64,000 bases of DNA from Microbacterium sp. T32. GTDB lineage: Bacteria > Actinomycetota > Actinomycetes > Actinomycetales > Microbacteriaceae. Shown piece by piece: positions 16,883 through 25,097 of the stretch. Made by a program: the position numbers and the translations under genes. The stretch covers positions 1-64,000 of the forward strand of contig NZ_LQQP01000067.1 in NCBI RefSeq assembly GCF_001619615.1, read 5' to 3'. Each line of letters starts with the position of its first letter. The first letter of the stretch is position 1. Below the pieces are notes generated by a model, which did not search any database, had not been told where the DNA came from, and saw nothing but the letters and a program-made list of their open reading frames with translations.

Positions 16883-18025
16883 GTGGCCTCTGCTCCCCAC
16901 GAAAACCCCTATTCCGCTGCCGGCGTCGACACCGCCGCGGGTGACCTCGCCGTCGAGCTGATGAAGACGGCCGTCAAGCGCACCCACGGCCCCGAGGTGC
17001 TCGGGGGAGTGGGCGGCTTCGCCGGCCTCTTCGACGCCTCCGCGCTGCGCGACTACGCGCGTCCACTCCTCGCGACCAGCACCGACGGCGTCGGCACGAA
17101 GGTCGCGATCGCGCAGGCGATCGACAAGCACGACACGATCGGCGAAGACCTCGTCGGCATGGTCGTCGACGACATCGTGGTGGTCGGCGCGCGCCCGCTC
17201 TTCATGACCGACTACATCGCGTGCGGCAAGGTCATCCCCACCCGCATCGCCGACATCGTCGCGGGCATCGCGCGCGGCTGCGAGCTCACGGGCACGGCAC
17301 TCGTCGGCGGCGAGACGGCGGAGCACCCGGGCCTCCTCGGCATCGACGACTACGACGTCGCGGGCGCCGCGACCGGTGTGGTCGAGGCCGACCGCGTGCT
17401 CGGTGCGGAGCGCGTGAAGAGCGGAGACGTGGTCCTGGCCCTCGCCTCCAGCGGTCTGCATTCCAACGGCTACTCGCTCGTGCGCCACATCGTCGCGGGC
17501 CGAGGCATCGCGTACGGCGCGGCTTCCGCCGAGCTCGGCGGCACGTGGGGCGAGGCGCTCCTCGAGCCCACTCGGCTGTACACCTCGCCGCTGCTGCGCC
17601 TGCTCGGCGATGCGGCGGTCGGCACCGGCATCCATTCGCTCAGCCACGTCACGGGCGGCGGGATCGCCGCGAACCTCGCGCGCGTGCTGCCGCAGAACAC
17701 CTGGGTCGACGTCGACCGGTCGACGTGGAGCCCGCCGCCGGTGTTCCGGGTGCTCGCCGACCTCGGCGACCTCGAGCTGACGGCCACCGAGGGCACCTGG
17801 AACCTCGGCATCGGCTTCCTCGCCGTCGTCGCCCCGGAGGTCGTGGATGCCGCGATCGCAGCGCTGCGGGCCGACGGCATCGACACCTGGCAGGTCGGTG
17901 TGGTGCGCGACGATGCGCGTCCCGACGGAGAGTTCGAACAGGGCGCGAAGGGCGTCGACGGGGGCGCGGTGCGTCTGGTCGGCTCGTACGCGGATGCCGG
18001 ATCTCCGGCGAACGGAGCGAAGTAA
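16883..18025 (+). CDS. purM: Phosphoribosylformylglycinamidine cyclo-ligase (AIR synthetase)
   Basis: A 380-residue PurM, closing FGAM to AIR with ATP (step 5 of purine synthesis). Family segments: AAGVDTAAGDLAVELMK at the N-terminus, TDGVGTKVAIAQ and MVVDDIVVVGARPLFMTDYIACGK in the ATP-binding half, GGETAEHPG, and SGLHSNGYSLVR; the second half holds HVTGGGIAANLARVLP. The start is GTG 16883, six bases after TAGTCT. It precedes purF by six bases, so purM-purF form an operon, probably with the MFS gene. Confidence 0.96.
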   Translation: MASAPHENPYSAAGVDTAAGDLAVELMKTAVKRTHGPEVLGGVGGFAGLFDASALRDYARPLLATSTDGVGTKVAIAQAIDKHDTIGEDLVGMVVDDIVVVGARPLFMTDYIACGKVIPTRIADIVAGIARGCELTGTALVGGETAEHPGLLGIDDYDVAGAATGVVEADRVLGAERVKSGDVVLALASSGLHSNGYSLVRHIVAGRGIAYGAASAELGGTWGEALLEPTRLYTSPLLRLLGDAAVGTGIHSLSHVTGGGIAANLARVLPQNTWVDVDRSTWSPPPVFRVLADLGDLELTATEGTWNLGIGFLAVVAPEVVDAAIAALRADGIDTWQVGVVRDDARPDGEFEQGAKGVDGGAVRLVGSYADAGSPANGAK

Positions 18026-18031
18026 CACCCC

Positions 18032-19498
18032 ATGTGCGGCATCGTCGGCATGGCCGGGCAGGGCCCGGTCAACCAGGAGATCTACGACGCGCTCCTCCTC
18101 CTCCAGCACCGCGGCCAGGACTCCACCGGCATCGCGACGGCGGAGGCGAGCGGCGTCTTCCACATCCACAAGGCCCGCGGCCAGGTCCGCGAGGCGTTCC
18201 GCACCCGCGACATGCGCGCGCTGCTCGGCGACATCGGCCTCGGCCACGTCCGCTACGCGACCAAGGGCACGGCCTCGAGCGAAGAAGAGGCGCAGCCCTT
18301 CTACGTCAACGCCCCGTACGGCATCGTCCTGGTGCACAACGGCAACCTCACGAACACCCGCGAGCTCACCAGCGAGCTGTTCCACAAGGATCGCCGGCAC
18401 CTGAACACCAGCTCCGACACCGAACTGCTGGTGAACATCCTCGGCTCCGAGCTGCAGTCCGAGATCTCCGGCCCCGACCTCGACCCGGCCCAGGTGTTCC
18501 GCGCGGTGGCGCGCGTGCACGAGCGCGTCGAGGGCTCGTACGCGTCGATCGCCCTCATCGCGGGGTACGGACTCCTCGCGTTCCGCGACCCGTTCGGCAT
18601 CCGCCCCCTCATCCTCGGCAAGCGCCCCGCCGGCGGCAGCGACGGCCGTGAGGAGTGGGTCGTGGCATCCGAGTCGCTCGTGCTCGAGAACGCCGGCTTC
18701 GAGGTCGTCCGCGACGTCGAGCCCGGCGAGGCGGTGTTCATCACCCTCGACGGCACGCTCCACGCGCAGCAGTGCGCGACGAACCCGACGCTCGCACCGT
18801 GCTCGTTCGAGTACGTGTACCTCGCCCGCCCCGACTCGGTGATGAACGGCATCTCGGTGTACGAGGCGCGGCTGCGCATGGGCGAGCGCCTCGCCGACAC
18901 GATCGCGAAGTACACCCCGCACGGCTCGATCGACGTCGTCATGCCGATCCCGGACTCCTCGCGCCCCGCCGCGATGCAGGTCGCGCGCAAGCTCGGCATC
19001 GAGTACCGCGAGGGCTTCTACAAGAACCGCTACGTCGGCCGGACGTTCATCATGCCCGGGCAGGCGGTCCGCAAGAAGAGCGTGCGTCAGAAGCTCAACG
19101 CGATGTCGACCGAGTTCCAGGGCAAGAACGTCCTGCTCATCGACGATTCGATCGTCCGCGGTACCACCAGCCGCGAGATCATCCAGATGGCTCGGGATGC
19201 CGGGGCGAAGAGCGTCACGTTCGCGTCGGCCGCTCCGCCGGTCCGGTTCCCCCACGTGTACGGCATCAACATGCCGTCGCGCCACGAGCTCGTCGCCCAC
19301 GGCCGCACGATCCCGCAGATCGCCGAGGAGCTCGGCTGCGACTACCTCGTGTACCAGGAGGTCGAAGACCTCAAGGCCGCGATCATGGAGGGCAGCGACC
19401 TCGTCGACCTCGACATGAGCTGCTTCGACGGGCGCTACGTCACGGGCACCGTGTCGGAGGAGTATCTGGCCTGGGTCGAGGGCAGCCAGGAGTCTTGA
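18032..19498 (+). CDS. purF: Amidophosphoribosyltransferase
   Basis: A 488-residue PurF, making phosphoribosylamine from PRPP and glutamine: the first, feedback-controlled step of purine synthesis. MCGIVGMAG exposes the catalytic Cys after Met removal (Ntn amidohydrolase fold). Further family segments are HRGQDSTGIA, GHVRYATKG, NGNLTN and the PRTase PRPP loop VLLIDDSIVRGTTSREI near residue 370. No propeptide precedes the Cys. The gene follows purM after six bases, and its stop overlaps the TTG start of the next gene. Confidence 0.97.
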   Translation: MCGIVGMAGQGPVNQEIYDALLLLQHRGQDSTGIATAEASGVFHIHKARGQVREAFRTRDMRALLGDIGLGHVRYATKGTASSEEEAQPFYVNAPYGIVLVHNGNLTNTRELTSELFHKDRRHLNTSSDTELLVNILGSELQSEISGPDLDPAQVFRAVARVHERVEGSYASIALIAGYGLLAFRDPFGIRPLILGKRPAGGSDGREEWVVASESLVLENAGFEVVRDVEPGEAVFITLDGTLHAQQCATNPTLAPCSFEYVYLARPDSVMNGISVYEARLRMGERLADTIAKYTPHGSIDVVMPIPDSSRPAAMQVARKLGIEYREGFYKNRYVGRTFIMPGQAVRKKSVRQKLNAMSTEFQGKNVLLIDDSIVRGTTSREIIQMARDAGAKSVTFASAAPPVRFPHVYGINMPSRHELVAHGRTIPQIAEELGCDYLVYQEVEDLKAAIMEGSDLVDLDMSCFDGRYVTGTVSEEYLAWVEGSQES

Positions 19499-20712
19499 CC
19501 TCCCGCCGCGCGGGAACGGTCGTGTGGGCGGCGGCGGCCATCGTGCTGCTCGCCCTCACGCTCCGCATCGCCGTGGCGTCGCTGTCGCCGCTGCTCAGCG
19601 CGATCTCGCGCGACTTCCCGCTGCCGGCGCCGGTGGTGGGGCTCATCGGGATGGCGCCGCCCGTGGCGTTCGCGCTGTCCGCGGTGGTGACCCCGGCCAT
19701 CGAGCGCCGGGTCGGTCTGGAGCGCCTCGTCCTCATCGCCGCGGCGACCGCGGCGGCGATGCTCGGCCTGCGGGCCGTGGCGGTGGATGCCGGGACGCTC
19801 CTCGCCGCGACCGCGGGGGTGTTCGCGGCGGTCGGGGTGGCGAACGTGCTGCTCCCCGCCGTCGTGAAGAAGTACTTCCCCGACCGCGTCGGCCTGATGA
19901 CCACCGTCTACTCGACGACGATGGCGGTCGCGACGTTCACGCCGCCGCTCGTGGCGGTGCCGCTGTCGGAGGCGATCGGCTGGCGCGGCTCGTTCGCGGT
20001 GTGGGCGTTCGTCGGGGTCGCGGCCGTGGTGCCCTGGGTGGTGACGGCCGCGCGGGCTCGGGCGGGTCGCGACGACATCGTCGAGGAACCACGCGCGTCG
20101 GTGCTGTCGCGTGTCGTGCGGGTCCCGCAGACCTGGGCGCTCGTGATCACGTTCGCCGTGAACTCGTCCGTCGCGTACGGCATGTTCGCGTGGATGCCGG
20201 CGATCCTCATCGACACGGCGGGTGTCGACGCCGCGACCGCGGGTGGGCTGCTCGCGCTGTTCTCGTTCATGGGGCTGCCGGTCGCGCTCGTGGTCCCGGT
20301 GCTCGTGGCGCGTTTGCGCCGGACCGCGCCGTTCTACGCCGTGGCGGTGGTGGGCGGCCTCGCCGGTGTCGCGGGGCTGCTGTTCGCGCCGGCGGCGGCG
20401 CCGGTGCTGTGGGTGGTGCTGATCGGGCTGCCGCCGCTGATGTTCCCGATGGTGCTGGTGCTGTTCGGGCTGCGCACGCGGTCGCACGAGACCGCCGTGG
20501 CGCTGAGCGGATTCGTCCAGGCGGCCGGATACGGGCTCGCCGCGCTTATGCCCCTTGCGCTCGGCGTGACGCACGAGTTCAGCGGGGGCTGGACCGCCGG
20601 GATGACCGTGCTGGGTGCCGTCATCGCGATCGTGATCCCCGCGGCCATCGTGATGGCGCGGTCGGAAACGATCGAAGCGGCGTGGGAACGCCGCCACGGT
20701 CGAGCGTGGTGA
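19495..20712 (+). CDS. MFS transporter, CynX/NimT-like
   Basis: A 405-residue, 12-TM major facilitator protein of the CynX/NimT type (LRIAVASLSPLLSAISRDFPL in TM1; GLSG-type loops; VKKYFPDRVGLMTTVYSTTMAV). I place the start at a TTG at 19495, which overlaps the purF stop (TTGA) and has CCAGGAG upstream; the next candidates lie inside TM1. CynX-family members move cyanate, nitroimidazoles or other small molecules, and some homologues export purine analogues. Coupling to purF suggests a purine-related substrate, but this is inference. Confidence 0.8.
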   Translation: MTSRRAGTVVWAAAAIVLLALTLRIAVASLSPLLSAISRDFPLPAPVVGLIGMAPPVAFALSAVVTPAIERRVGLERLVLIAAATAAAMLGLRAVAVDAGTLLAATAGVFAAVGVANVLLPAVVKKYFPDRVGLMTTVYSTTMAVATFTPPLVAVPLSEAIGWRGSFAVWAFVGVAAVVPWVVTAARARAGRDDIVEEPRASVLSRVVRVPQTWALVITFAVNSSVAYGMFAWMPAILIDTAGVDAATAGGLLALFSFMGLPVALVVPVLVARLRRTAPFYAVAVVGGLAGVAGLLFAPAAAPVLWVVLIGLPPLMFPMVLVLFGLRTRSHETAVALSGFVQAAGYGLAALMPLALGVTHEFSGGWTAGMTVLGAVIAIVIPAAIVMARSETIEAAWERRHGRAW

Positions 20713-20730
20713 GAAGGGTTACGCCTTCTC
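20711..20730. terminator. Convergent hairpin between the MFS and DUF3073 genes
   Basis: GAGAAGG (20711-20717) pairs with CCTTCTC (20724-20730). It overlaps the last codons of the DUF3073 gene and ends just after the MFS gene. Confidence 0.4.
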
Positions 20731-20901
20731 GTCCTCGTACTCGTCTTCGTACTGGTCGGCCCACTTGTCGACGTACGCGTCTTCACCCGAAGCGGGTGCG
20801 CCGAGTTCGCGCTCGAGAGCGGAGTAGTTCACCGAGTAGGTGTCGTACTTCAGCTCACGGGCGATCTTGGTGTTCTTCGCCTTCTGACGGCCACGCCCCA
20901 T
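20719..20901 (-). CDS. DUF3073 family protein
   Basis: A 60-residue protein: basic N-terminus (MGRGRQKAKNTKIARELKY), then SPNVNY-type middle (YDTYSVNYSALERELG) and an acidic tail (DQYEDEYEDEKA). This matches DUF3073, a family confined to actinobacteria and commonly located beside purM/purF. Its function is unknown; the charge pattern suggests nucleic-acid or ribosome contact. Start at 20901 with GAGGGGG upstream rather than the ATG five codons earlier. The long upstream gap (to 21064) holds a GGGCC/GGCCC hairpin and AT-richer promoter sequence. Confidence 0.92.
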   Translation of the reverse strand: MGRGRQKAKNTKIARELKYDTYSVNYSALERELGAPASGEDAYVDKWADQYEDEYEDEKA

Positions 20902-21064
20902 GCGAGACCCCCTCACGATCGACGTCGAGGGCCGTGCTGCGGGCCCTGCGTATTGCGGTTCCGGACCGAGCCGGTAAGAGTAACAGCCAGGATATCACGG
21001 TGCTTTCTGACCCCGCCTGCCGACGGTCGAGCGGGGTCGGGCCGCGCGAGCAGTGGAGCCCCCC

Positions 21065-21580
21065 ATGGCAGACAACACCCCCGCCCCGAAGCGCGCCGGA
21101 GCCGTGATCGCGGGCGTCGTCCCCGGGCAGTCGCCCCGCGTCCTGCGCGCCGCCGCTCGTCAAGCCGCCCTGGCGGGAACGGACCTCGTGATCGCGCACG
21201 TCGACACGACGCGCTTCGTCGCTTTCGAAGACCCGGACGGCTACGTGAACCCGTCCACCATCGACGTCGCCGGGGCGGCGGCGCGCGCCGCCCTCGCCGA
21301 GGTACAGGCGGCCGCGGACGCGGCGCTCGCGGGCGAGACCGTGTCGTGGAGCGTGCGGCAGGTGATCGGCGACCCGGCGCTCGCGCTCATCCACCTCGCG
21401 GACGAGCTGGACGCGTCGCTGCTGGTCGTGGGCACGCGCAAGCGCGGGCTGGGGGAGTCGCTGCGCGAGTTCCTCACCGGTTCCGTCGCGGCGCGGCTCA
21501 CCCACCGGCAGCACCGTCCCGTGCTGGTGGTCCCGCTGGGTGAGCCGCTCGCGCCCGAGGAAGAGCTCGTCTGGGAATGA
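21065..21580 (+). CDS. Universal stress protein (UspA domain)
   Basis: A 171-residue single-domain Usp. The strand-turn VIAGVVPGQSPRVLRAAARQAALAGTDLVIAHVD opens the Rossmann-like fold, and the nucleotide motif GTRKRGLGESLREFLTGSVA (G-2x-G-9x-G-S) near residue 135 indicates an ATP-binding member. Such proteins support stress survival and dormancy in actinobacteria, with unclear chemistry. Start at 21065 (MADNTPAP) is preceded by GGAG. It converges with the PadR/DUF4097 operon, with three bases between the stops. Confidence 0.93.
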   Translation: MADNTPAPKRAGAVIAGVVPGQSPRVLRAAARQAALAGTDLVIAHVDTTRFVAFEDPDGYVNPSTIDVAGAAARAALAEVQAAADAALAGETVSWSVRQVIGDPALALIHLADELDASLLVVGTRKRGLGESLREFLTGSVAARLTHRQHRPVLVVPLGEPLAPEEELVWE

Positions 21581-21583
21581 CGC

Positions 21584-22189
21584 TCAGCCGTGCAGGGCGC
21601 GGGAGACCGCGTCCGACGCCTGGCGCAGCGCCGACTCGATGGCATCCACACCGGATGCCGTGAGCTCGCCGCCACGAGCCACGTGGGAGCGCAACTCCGC
21701 ACGGGCGCGTCCGCGGAACTCCGTGATCGCGGCATCGGCGCGGTGCAGCTGCTCGCGGCTGCGTGTGCGTGCGTCGTCCGCGGGCTCTTTCTGCGCCTGC
21801 TCGCGTTCGTCGCGCGAGGCGGCGGCGAGGTCGGCGCGGAGGCTGCGCATGGCATCCCGGACGCTCCCGCGGACCTCGTCGGCGATGAGTCGGACGCTGT
21901 CGGCGAGACCGGCCTGGATGCCTGCGAGGTCGCCCTCGCGCGCGGTGACCTCGGCGCGCCCGGCATCCGTGATCTCGTAGACGGTCTTGCGGCCGTCGAC
22001 GGTCTTGGTGACGAGCCCCTCCTCCTCGAGCTTCGCGAGACGGGGGTAGATCGTGCCGGCGGACGGCGAGTAGGTGCCGCCCGTGCGCTCGGTGAGCGCC
22101 TGCATGAGGTCGTACCCGTGGCGGGGTCCCTCGGCCAGCAGGCTCAGGATGTAGAGGCGCAGGTCGCCGTGCGAGAAGACCGGGGCCAT
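21584..22189 (-). CDS. PadR-family regulator (operon with DUF4097 gene)
   Basis: A 201-residue PadR protein. The winged helix covers residues 8-85 (LRLYILSLLAEGPRHGYDLMQALTERTGG, then SAGTIYPRLAKLEEEGLVTK). The C-terminal half is a long charged helical region. The start codon shares its A with the stop of the DUF4097 gene (TGATG at 22187-22191), indicating coupling. The likely operator is the 17-base-arm dyad upstream of the operon (23049-23095). The PadR+DUF4097 pairing recurs in Gram-positives, where DUF4097 genes are linked to envelope stress. Confidence 0.93.
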   Translation of the reverse strand: MAPVFSHGDLRLYILSLLAEGPRHGYDLMQALTERTGGTYSPSAGTIYPRLAKLEEEGLVTKTVDGRKTVYEITDAGRAEVTAREGDLAGIQAGLADSVRLIADEVRGSVRDAMRSLRADLAAASRDEREQAQKEPADDARTRSREQLHRADAAITEFRGRARAELRSHVARGGELTASGVDAIESALRQASDAVSRALHG

Positions 22190-23034
22190 CACCACTCCTC
22201 CTCTCCGGCGAGTTCGTCGGGGCGCAGGCCCGAGACGCCGCGCCGGAGGACCGTGATCTCGCCCGAGACCGTGTTGGCCCGCACGTCGACGAACGATCCC
22301 GCGAGGGCGCCCGTCGAGCCGGTGAAGTTCGTGGGGCCGTTGCCGGAACGCACCTGTCCGTCGATCTGCACGCGTCCGCTCACCGAACGCGCGACGTAGT
22401 TCGCGGGCAGCCCGCGGTCGAGCCGGATGGTTGCCGAGCCGCTCACGGAGTTCAGGCTGATCGACTGCACCGTGCCGGTGGAGTCGACGAGCAGCGCGCC
22501 CGCGACGGTGTCGACCGAAGCCTTCGTGACGGCGCCGGTCGCGGCGATGTCGCCCGAGACGCTGTTGGCCGTCAGGGCGCCCTGGAGCTCGCGCACCTGC
22601 ACGTCGCCGGACACGGCGTTGAGGCTCACGTCGCCGACGAGCCCGTCGACCATGATGTCGCCCGAGACGGTGTTGAGCTTGGCATCCGTCCGGAGCCCCG
22701 ACACCAGGGCGCTCGCGCTCACGACGCCGAGCGTCAGGGCGACGTTCCGCGGAACGGCCACGCTCACCTCGGCCTTGGGGCCGCCGGCGCCGAAGTTGCG
22801 GAACACCTCGAGGAAGTTGTCCCACCGCAGCTGCGGGTGGTCGATCTCGAGGCGGCCGTCGTTCATCTCGATGCGCAGGTCTTTGACCGTGACGCCGTGC
22901 ACCTCGATGCGGGCGCCGGGGTCGTCGTGCGCGATGACGTCGACCTGGCCTCCGACCAGGCCGATCTTCAGTTCGCGCAGCCCGTCGACGTCGATGACCC
23001 GCGTTTCGCCCGGGTGGACGATCCATTTCTCCAT
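22189..23034 (-). CDS. DUF4097-family beta-strand repeat protein
   Basis: A 281-residue protein rich in short repeated beta units of the type VSGDI/VSGSA/VSGRV (about residues 125-260), as in DUF4097 (adhesin-like) proteins; the fold is a right-handed beta-solenoid. It has no signal peptide or membrane segment, so it should be cytoplasmic, unlike many secreted relatives. The first 60 residues (WIVHPGETRVIDVDGLRELKIGLVGGQVDVIAHDD) are a distinct N-terminal part. It is first in a two-gene operon with PadR. Function unknown; the family is often co-regulated with envelope-stress genes. Confidence 0.88.
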   Translation of the reverse strand: MEKWIVHPGETRVIDVDGLRELKIGLVGGQVDVIAHDDPGARIEVHGVTVKDLRIEMNDGRLEIDHPQLRWDNFLEVFRNFGAGGPKAEVSVAVPRNVALTLGVVSASALVSGLRTDAKLNTVSGDIMVDGLVGDVSLNAVSGDVQVRELQGALTANSVSGDIAATGAVTKASVDTVAGALLVDSTGTVQSISLNSVSGSATIRLDRGLPANYVARSVSGRVQIDGQVRSGNGPTNFTGSTGALAGSFVDVRANTVSGEITVLRRGVSGLRPDELAGEEEW

Positions 23035-23048
23035 GGCGATCTCTCCTC

Positions 23049-23095
23049 ACTCACGATATATCGCGTTGTGTCGAGTATCGCGATATATCGTGAGT
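23049..23095. promoter_or_regulatory. Operator: 17-base perfect inverted repeat upstream of DUF4097-padR
   Basis: ACTCACGATATATCGCG (23049-23065) and its exact reverse complement (23079-23095), 13 bases apart and 15 bases before the operon start. Each arm itself contains the palindrome CGATATATCG, so two dimers could bind. AT-rich ATAT cores are typical of PadR operators. Confidence 0.8.
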
Positions 23096-23203
23096 TCGTC
23101 AAGGGGTCGTGGTCCGGTCTTTCGTGCGGGCCCGGGGGTCGCGGCATCCGTTCGCCCTGGGCGGTCCCTTCGGCCCCGCCGCCGGTCCAGCGCCCACGAT
23201 CCG

Positions 23204-23266
23204 GCCCAGCGCTCACGATCCGGTCGACCGCAGCGTGAGCGCTCGACCCGATCGTGAGCGCTGGGC
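23204..23266. repeat. GCTCACGATC inverted repeat
   Basis: GCCCAGCGCTCACGATC (23204-23220) and its perfect complement (23250-23266), with a 29-base centre that contains a further GAGCGCTC motif. A degenerate relative is at 5173-5245. The gap 23096-23393 has no gene. Confidence 0.7.
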
Positions 23267-23393
23267 GGCGCCCTCCGCCCCCGGAAACGCCGGATGCCAC
23301 GCCCTGGGGGAGGGACGTGGCATCCGGGGCGGGCGTACCCGCGGGGGGATGAGGGGAGTCGCGCACCCGAAACGCGACGCCCCTCTTCGGGGG

Positions 23394-23558
23394 TTAAACC
23401 GGCTTGCGACCGCTGATCAAGCGGAACAGCAGCACGATGAGCGCGATGAGGCCGACGATGATCGCGATCCAGAGGAGGAAGCTCGCGGCCTGGCTCAGTC
23501 CGCTGACGATGGCGATGACGATCGCCGCGACGATGATGATGATCAGGAAGATGTTCAT
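23394..23558 (-). CDS. Small two-TM membrane protein, 54 residues
   Basis: ATG at 23558 has AAGGAG six bases upstream; the protein begins MNIFLIIIIVAAIVIAIVSG, has a second hydrophobic segment (SFLLWIAIIVGLIALIVLLFRLI) and ends SGRKPV. It has no recognisable family; the pattern is that of short hydrophobic stress-associated proteins of actinobacteria. It is monocistronic, followed on its strand by a CCCC/GGGG hairpin (about 23381-23393). The ribosome binding site and continuous reading frame support it despite its size. Confidence 0.7.
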   Translation of the reverse strand: MNIFLIIIIVAAIVIAIVSGLSQAASFLLWIAIIVGLIALIVLLFRLISGRKPV

Positions 23559-23777
23559 GGGGGGCTCCTTGCTGTTTCCGCTGACGCGGCAACCGGCGAG
23601 TGGTTGACCTCCACGTTCGCATTCGGGCGCGCGGGCGGCCGGGGGGTTGACGTTTCTGGAAATTCGCTGTTAGTCCGTGGGACCGCTCGATCGGAGGAGC
23701 CCGGATGCCGCCTGTCAACCCTGCGGGTGAGCCGCCCGGGCGCGTCGTAACGTCGGGGCCGACGGAAGGAGACGGCC

Positions 23778-24047
23778 ATGCCCCAGGGGCGAGGATCGAA
23801 CAGCCTGAAGGACCCCGGCCTGTACGAGGAGCTGCGGAAACAGGGTGACTCTAAGGAGAAGGCCGCGCGCATCTCGAACGCGGCCGCCGCGCAGGGGCGC
23901 GGCAAGGTCGGCGCGCGCGGCGGCCACGCGGAGGACTACGAGGACCGCACCGTCGACGAGCTGAAGAAGCGCGCCAAGGAACTCGGGATCACCGGGTACT
24001 CCGGCAAGAAGAAGGCGGAGCTGATCGACCTGCTCCGCAACCACTGA
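23778..24047 (+). CDS. Small protein with C-terminal Rho-N/SAP-like motif
   Basis: An 89-residue basic protein. The first 45 residues (MPQGRGSNSLKDPGLYEELRKQGDSKEKAARISNAAA) resemble plasmid-stabilisation or ChaB-like helices. The C-terminal 35 residues (TVDELKKRAKELGITGYSGKKKAELIDLLR) match the Rho N-terminal/SAP helix-extended-helix, a DNA- or RNA-binding motif. It has a strong ribosome binding site (GGAAGGAGACGG) and lies two bases before topoisomerase IB, so the two are surely co-transcribed. It may assist the topoisomerase or act in end-joining DNA repair; this is inference. Confidence 0.8.
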   Translation: MPQGRGSNSLKDPGLYEELRKQGDSKEKAARISNAAAAQGRGKVGARGGHAEDYEDRTVDELKKRAKELGITGYSGKKKAELIDLLRNH

Positions 24048-24049
24048 CG

Positions 24050-25015
24050 GTGGCGCGTCTCATCCGGGTCCGTCCCTACGAGGACCCCGGGTTCCGCCGC
24101 GTCCGCTCCGGGGCCGGCTTCCGGTTCGTGGACCACACCGGTGCCGCGGTACCGGAGCGCGAGGCGGAACGGGCGCGGAGCCTCGTCATCCCGCCCGCGT
24201 GGCGCGAAGTGTGGATCGCGAAACAGCCCAACGCGCACATCCAGGCGGTCGGGACCGACGAGGCCGGGCGGCGGCAGTACACGTATCACGCGGACTGGTC
24301 GAAGGATCGCGACAAGGGCAAGTTCTCGCGTGCCCTGCAGCTGGCCGAGGCGCTGCCGCGGGCCCGCGCCCGCGTCACGCAGTCGCTGCGCCGCTCCGAG
24401 GCCGACCGCGAGCGCGTGCTGGCCGTGTCGTTCCGGCTGCTCGATCAGGTGGCCCCGCGCGTCGGGAACGCCCGTTACTTCGTGACGAACGGGAGCCGTG
24501 GGCTCACGACCCTGCAGCGGAGGGATGCCACGGTCGAGGGCGACCTCATCCGGTTGTCGTTCCCCGCGAAGAGCGGGAAGCGCGCCGAGCTGTCGCTGCA
24601 GGACGCCGAGGTTGCGGCGCTGATGTCGGAGCTCGCGACGGGACGTTCGCGCGCGGCCCTGCTCAGCTATCGTCGCGGACGCCGTCGCGTACCTCTCACG
24701 CCGGGCGACGTGAACGCGTACGTGCGCGCGCTCACCGGCGGACCGTTCAGCGCCAAGGACTTCCGGACCCTGCGCGGGACGATCCTCGCGGCCGAGGCGC
24801 TCGCGAAGGCCGGCGTCGCCCCGACCAAGAACGAGCGCAAGAAGGGGGAGCTCGCCGCGGTCCGGGCCGCGGCGGAGGCGCTCGGGAACACCCCGGCTGT
24901 CGCGCGCTCGAGCTACATCGATCCGCGCGTGTTCTCGCTCTACCGGCGCGGGCGCACGATGGAGCTGGGCGGGTCGAAGGATGCCGCGATCCGGCGTCTG
25001 ATCCTGGGGGAGTGA
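24050..25015 (+). CDS. DNA topoisomerase IB (poxvirus type)
   Basis: A 321-residue type IB topoisomerase, relaxing supercoils through a 3'-phosphotyrosine intermediate. N-terminal domain: residues 1-85, including WIAKQPNAHIQAVGTDEAGRRQYTYH. Catalytic domain: the RVGNARYF segment (Arg137), the lysine strand, KDFRTLRGT (Arg239) and SSYIDPRVF, in which Tyr289 should be the nucleophile. Length matches bacterial members. Start is GTG 24050, two bases after the preceding stop. The enzyme is an accessory topoisomerase, not the essential type IA or gyrase. Confidence 0.92.
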   Translation: MARLIRVRPYEDPGFRRVRSGAGFRFVDHTGAAVPEREAERARSLVIPPAWREVWIAKQPNAHIQAVGTDEAGRRQYTYHADWSKDRDKGKFSRALQLAEALPRARARVTQSLRRSEADRERVLAVSFRLLDQVAPRVGNARYFVTNGSRGLTTLQRRDATVEGDLIRLSFPAKSGKRAELSLQDAEVAALMSELATGRSRAALLSYRRGRRRVPLTPGDVNAYVRALTGGPFSAKDFRTLRGTILAAEALAKAGVAPTKNERKKGELAAVRAAAEALGNTPAVARSSYIDPRVFSLYRRGRTMELGGSKDAAIRRLILGE

Positions 25016-25084
25016 CGGCGCGCAGGGCGCGGTGGCGCCGCGAGACGGCGCCTGATCCTGGGCGAGTGACCGGGCCCGGGCGCG

Positions 25085-25090
25085 TAGGGT
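25085..25090 (+). promoter_or_regulatory. Leaderless -10 element of crcB (first copy)
   Basis: TAGGGT, then seven bases and the GTG at 25098. Confidence 0.55.
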
Positions 25091-25097
25091 GTCGAGC

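Noticed and set aside
21584..23050. Single 488-codon frame over DUF4097 and PadR
   Set aside because: Only its last 201 codons (PadR) are real; the first part is out of frame with DUF4097, which has its own gene with a stop/start overlap.
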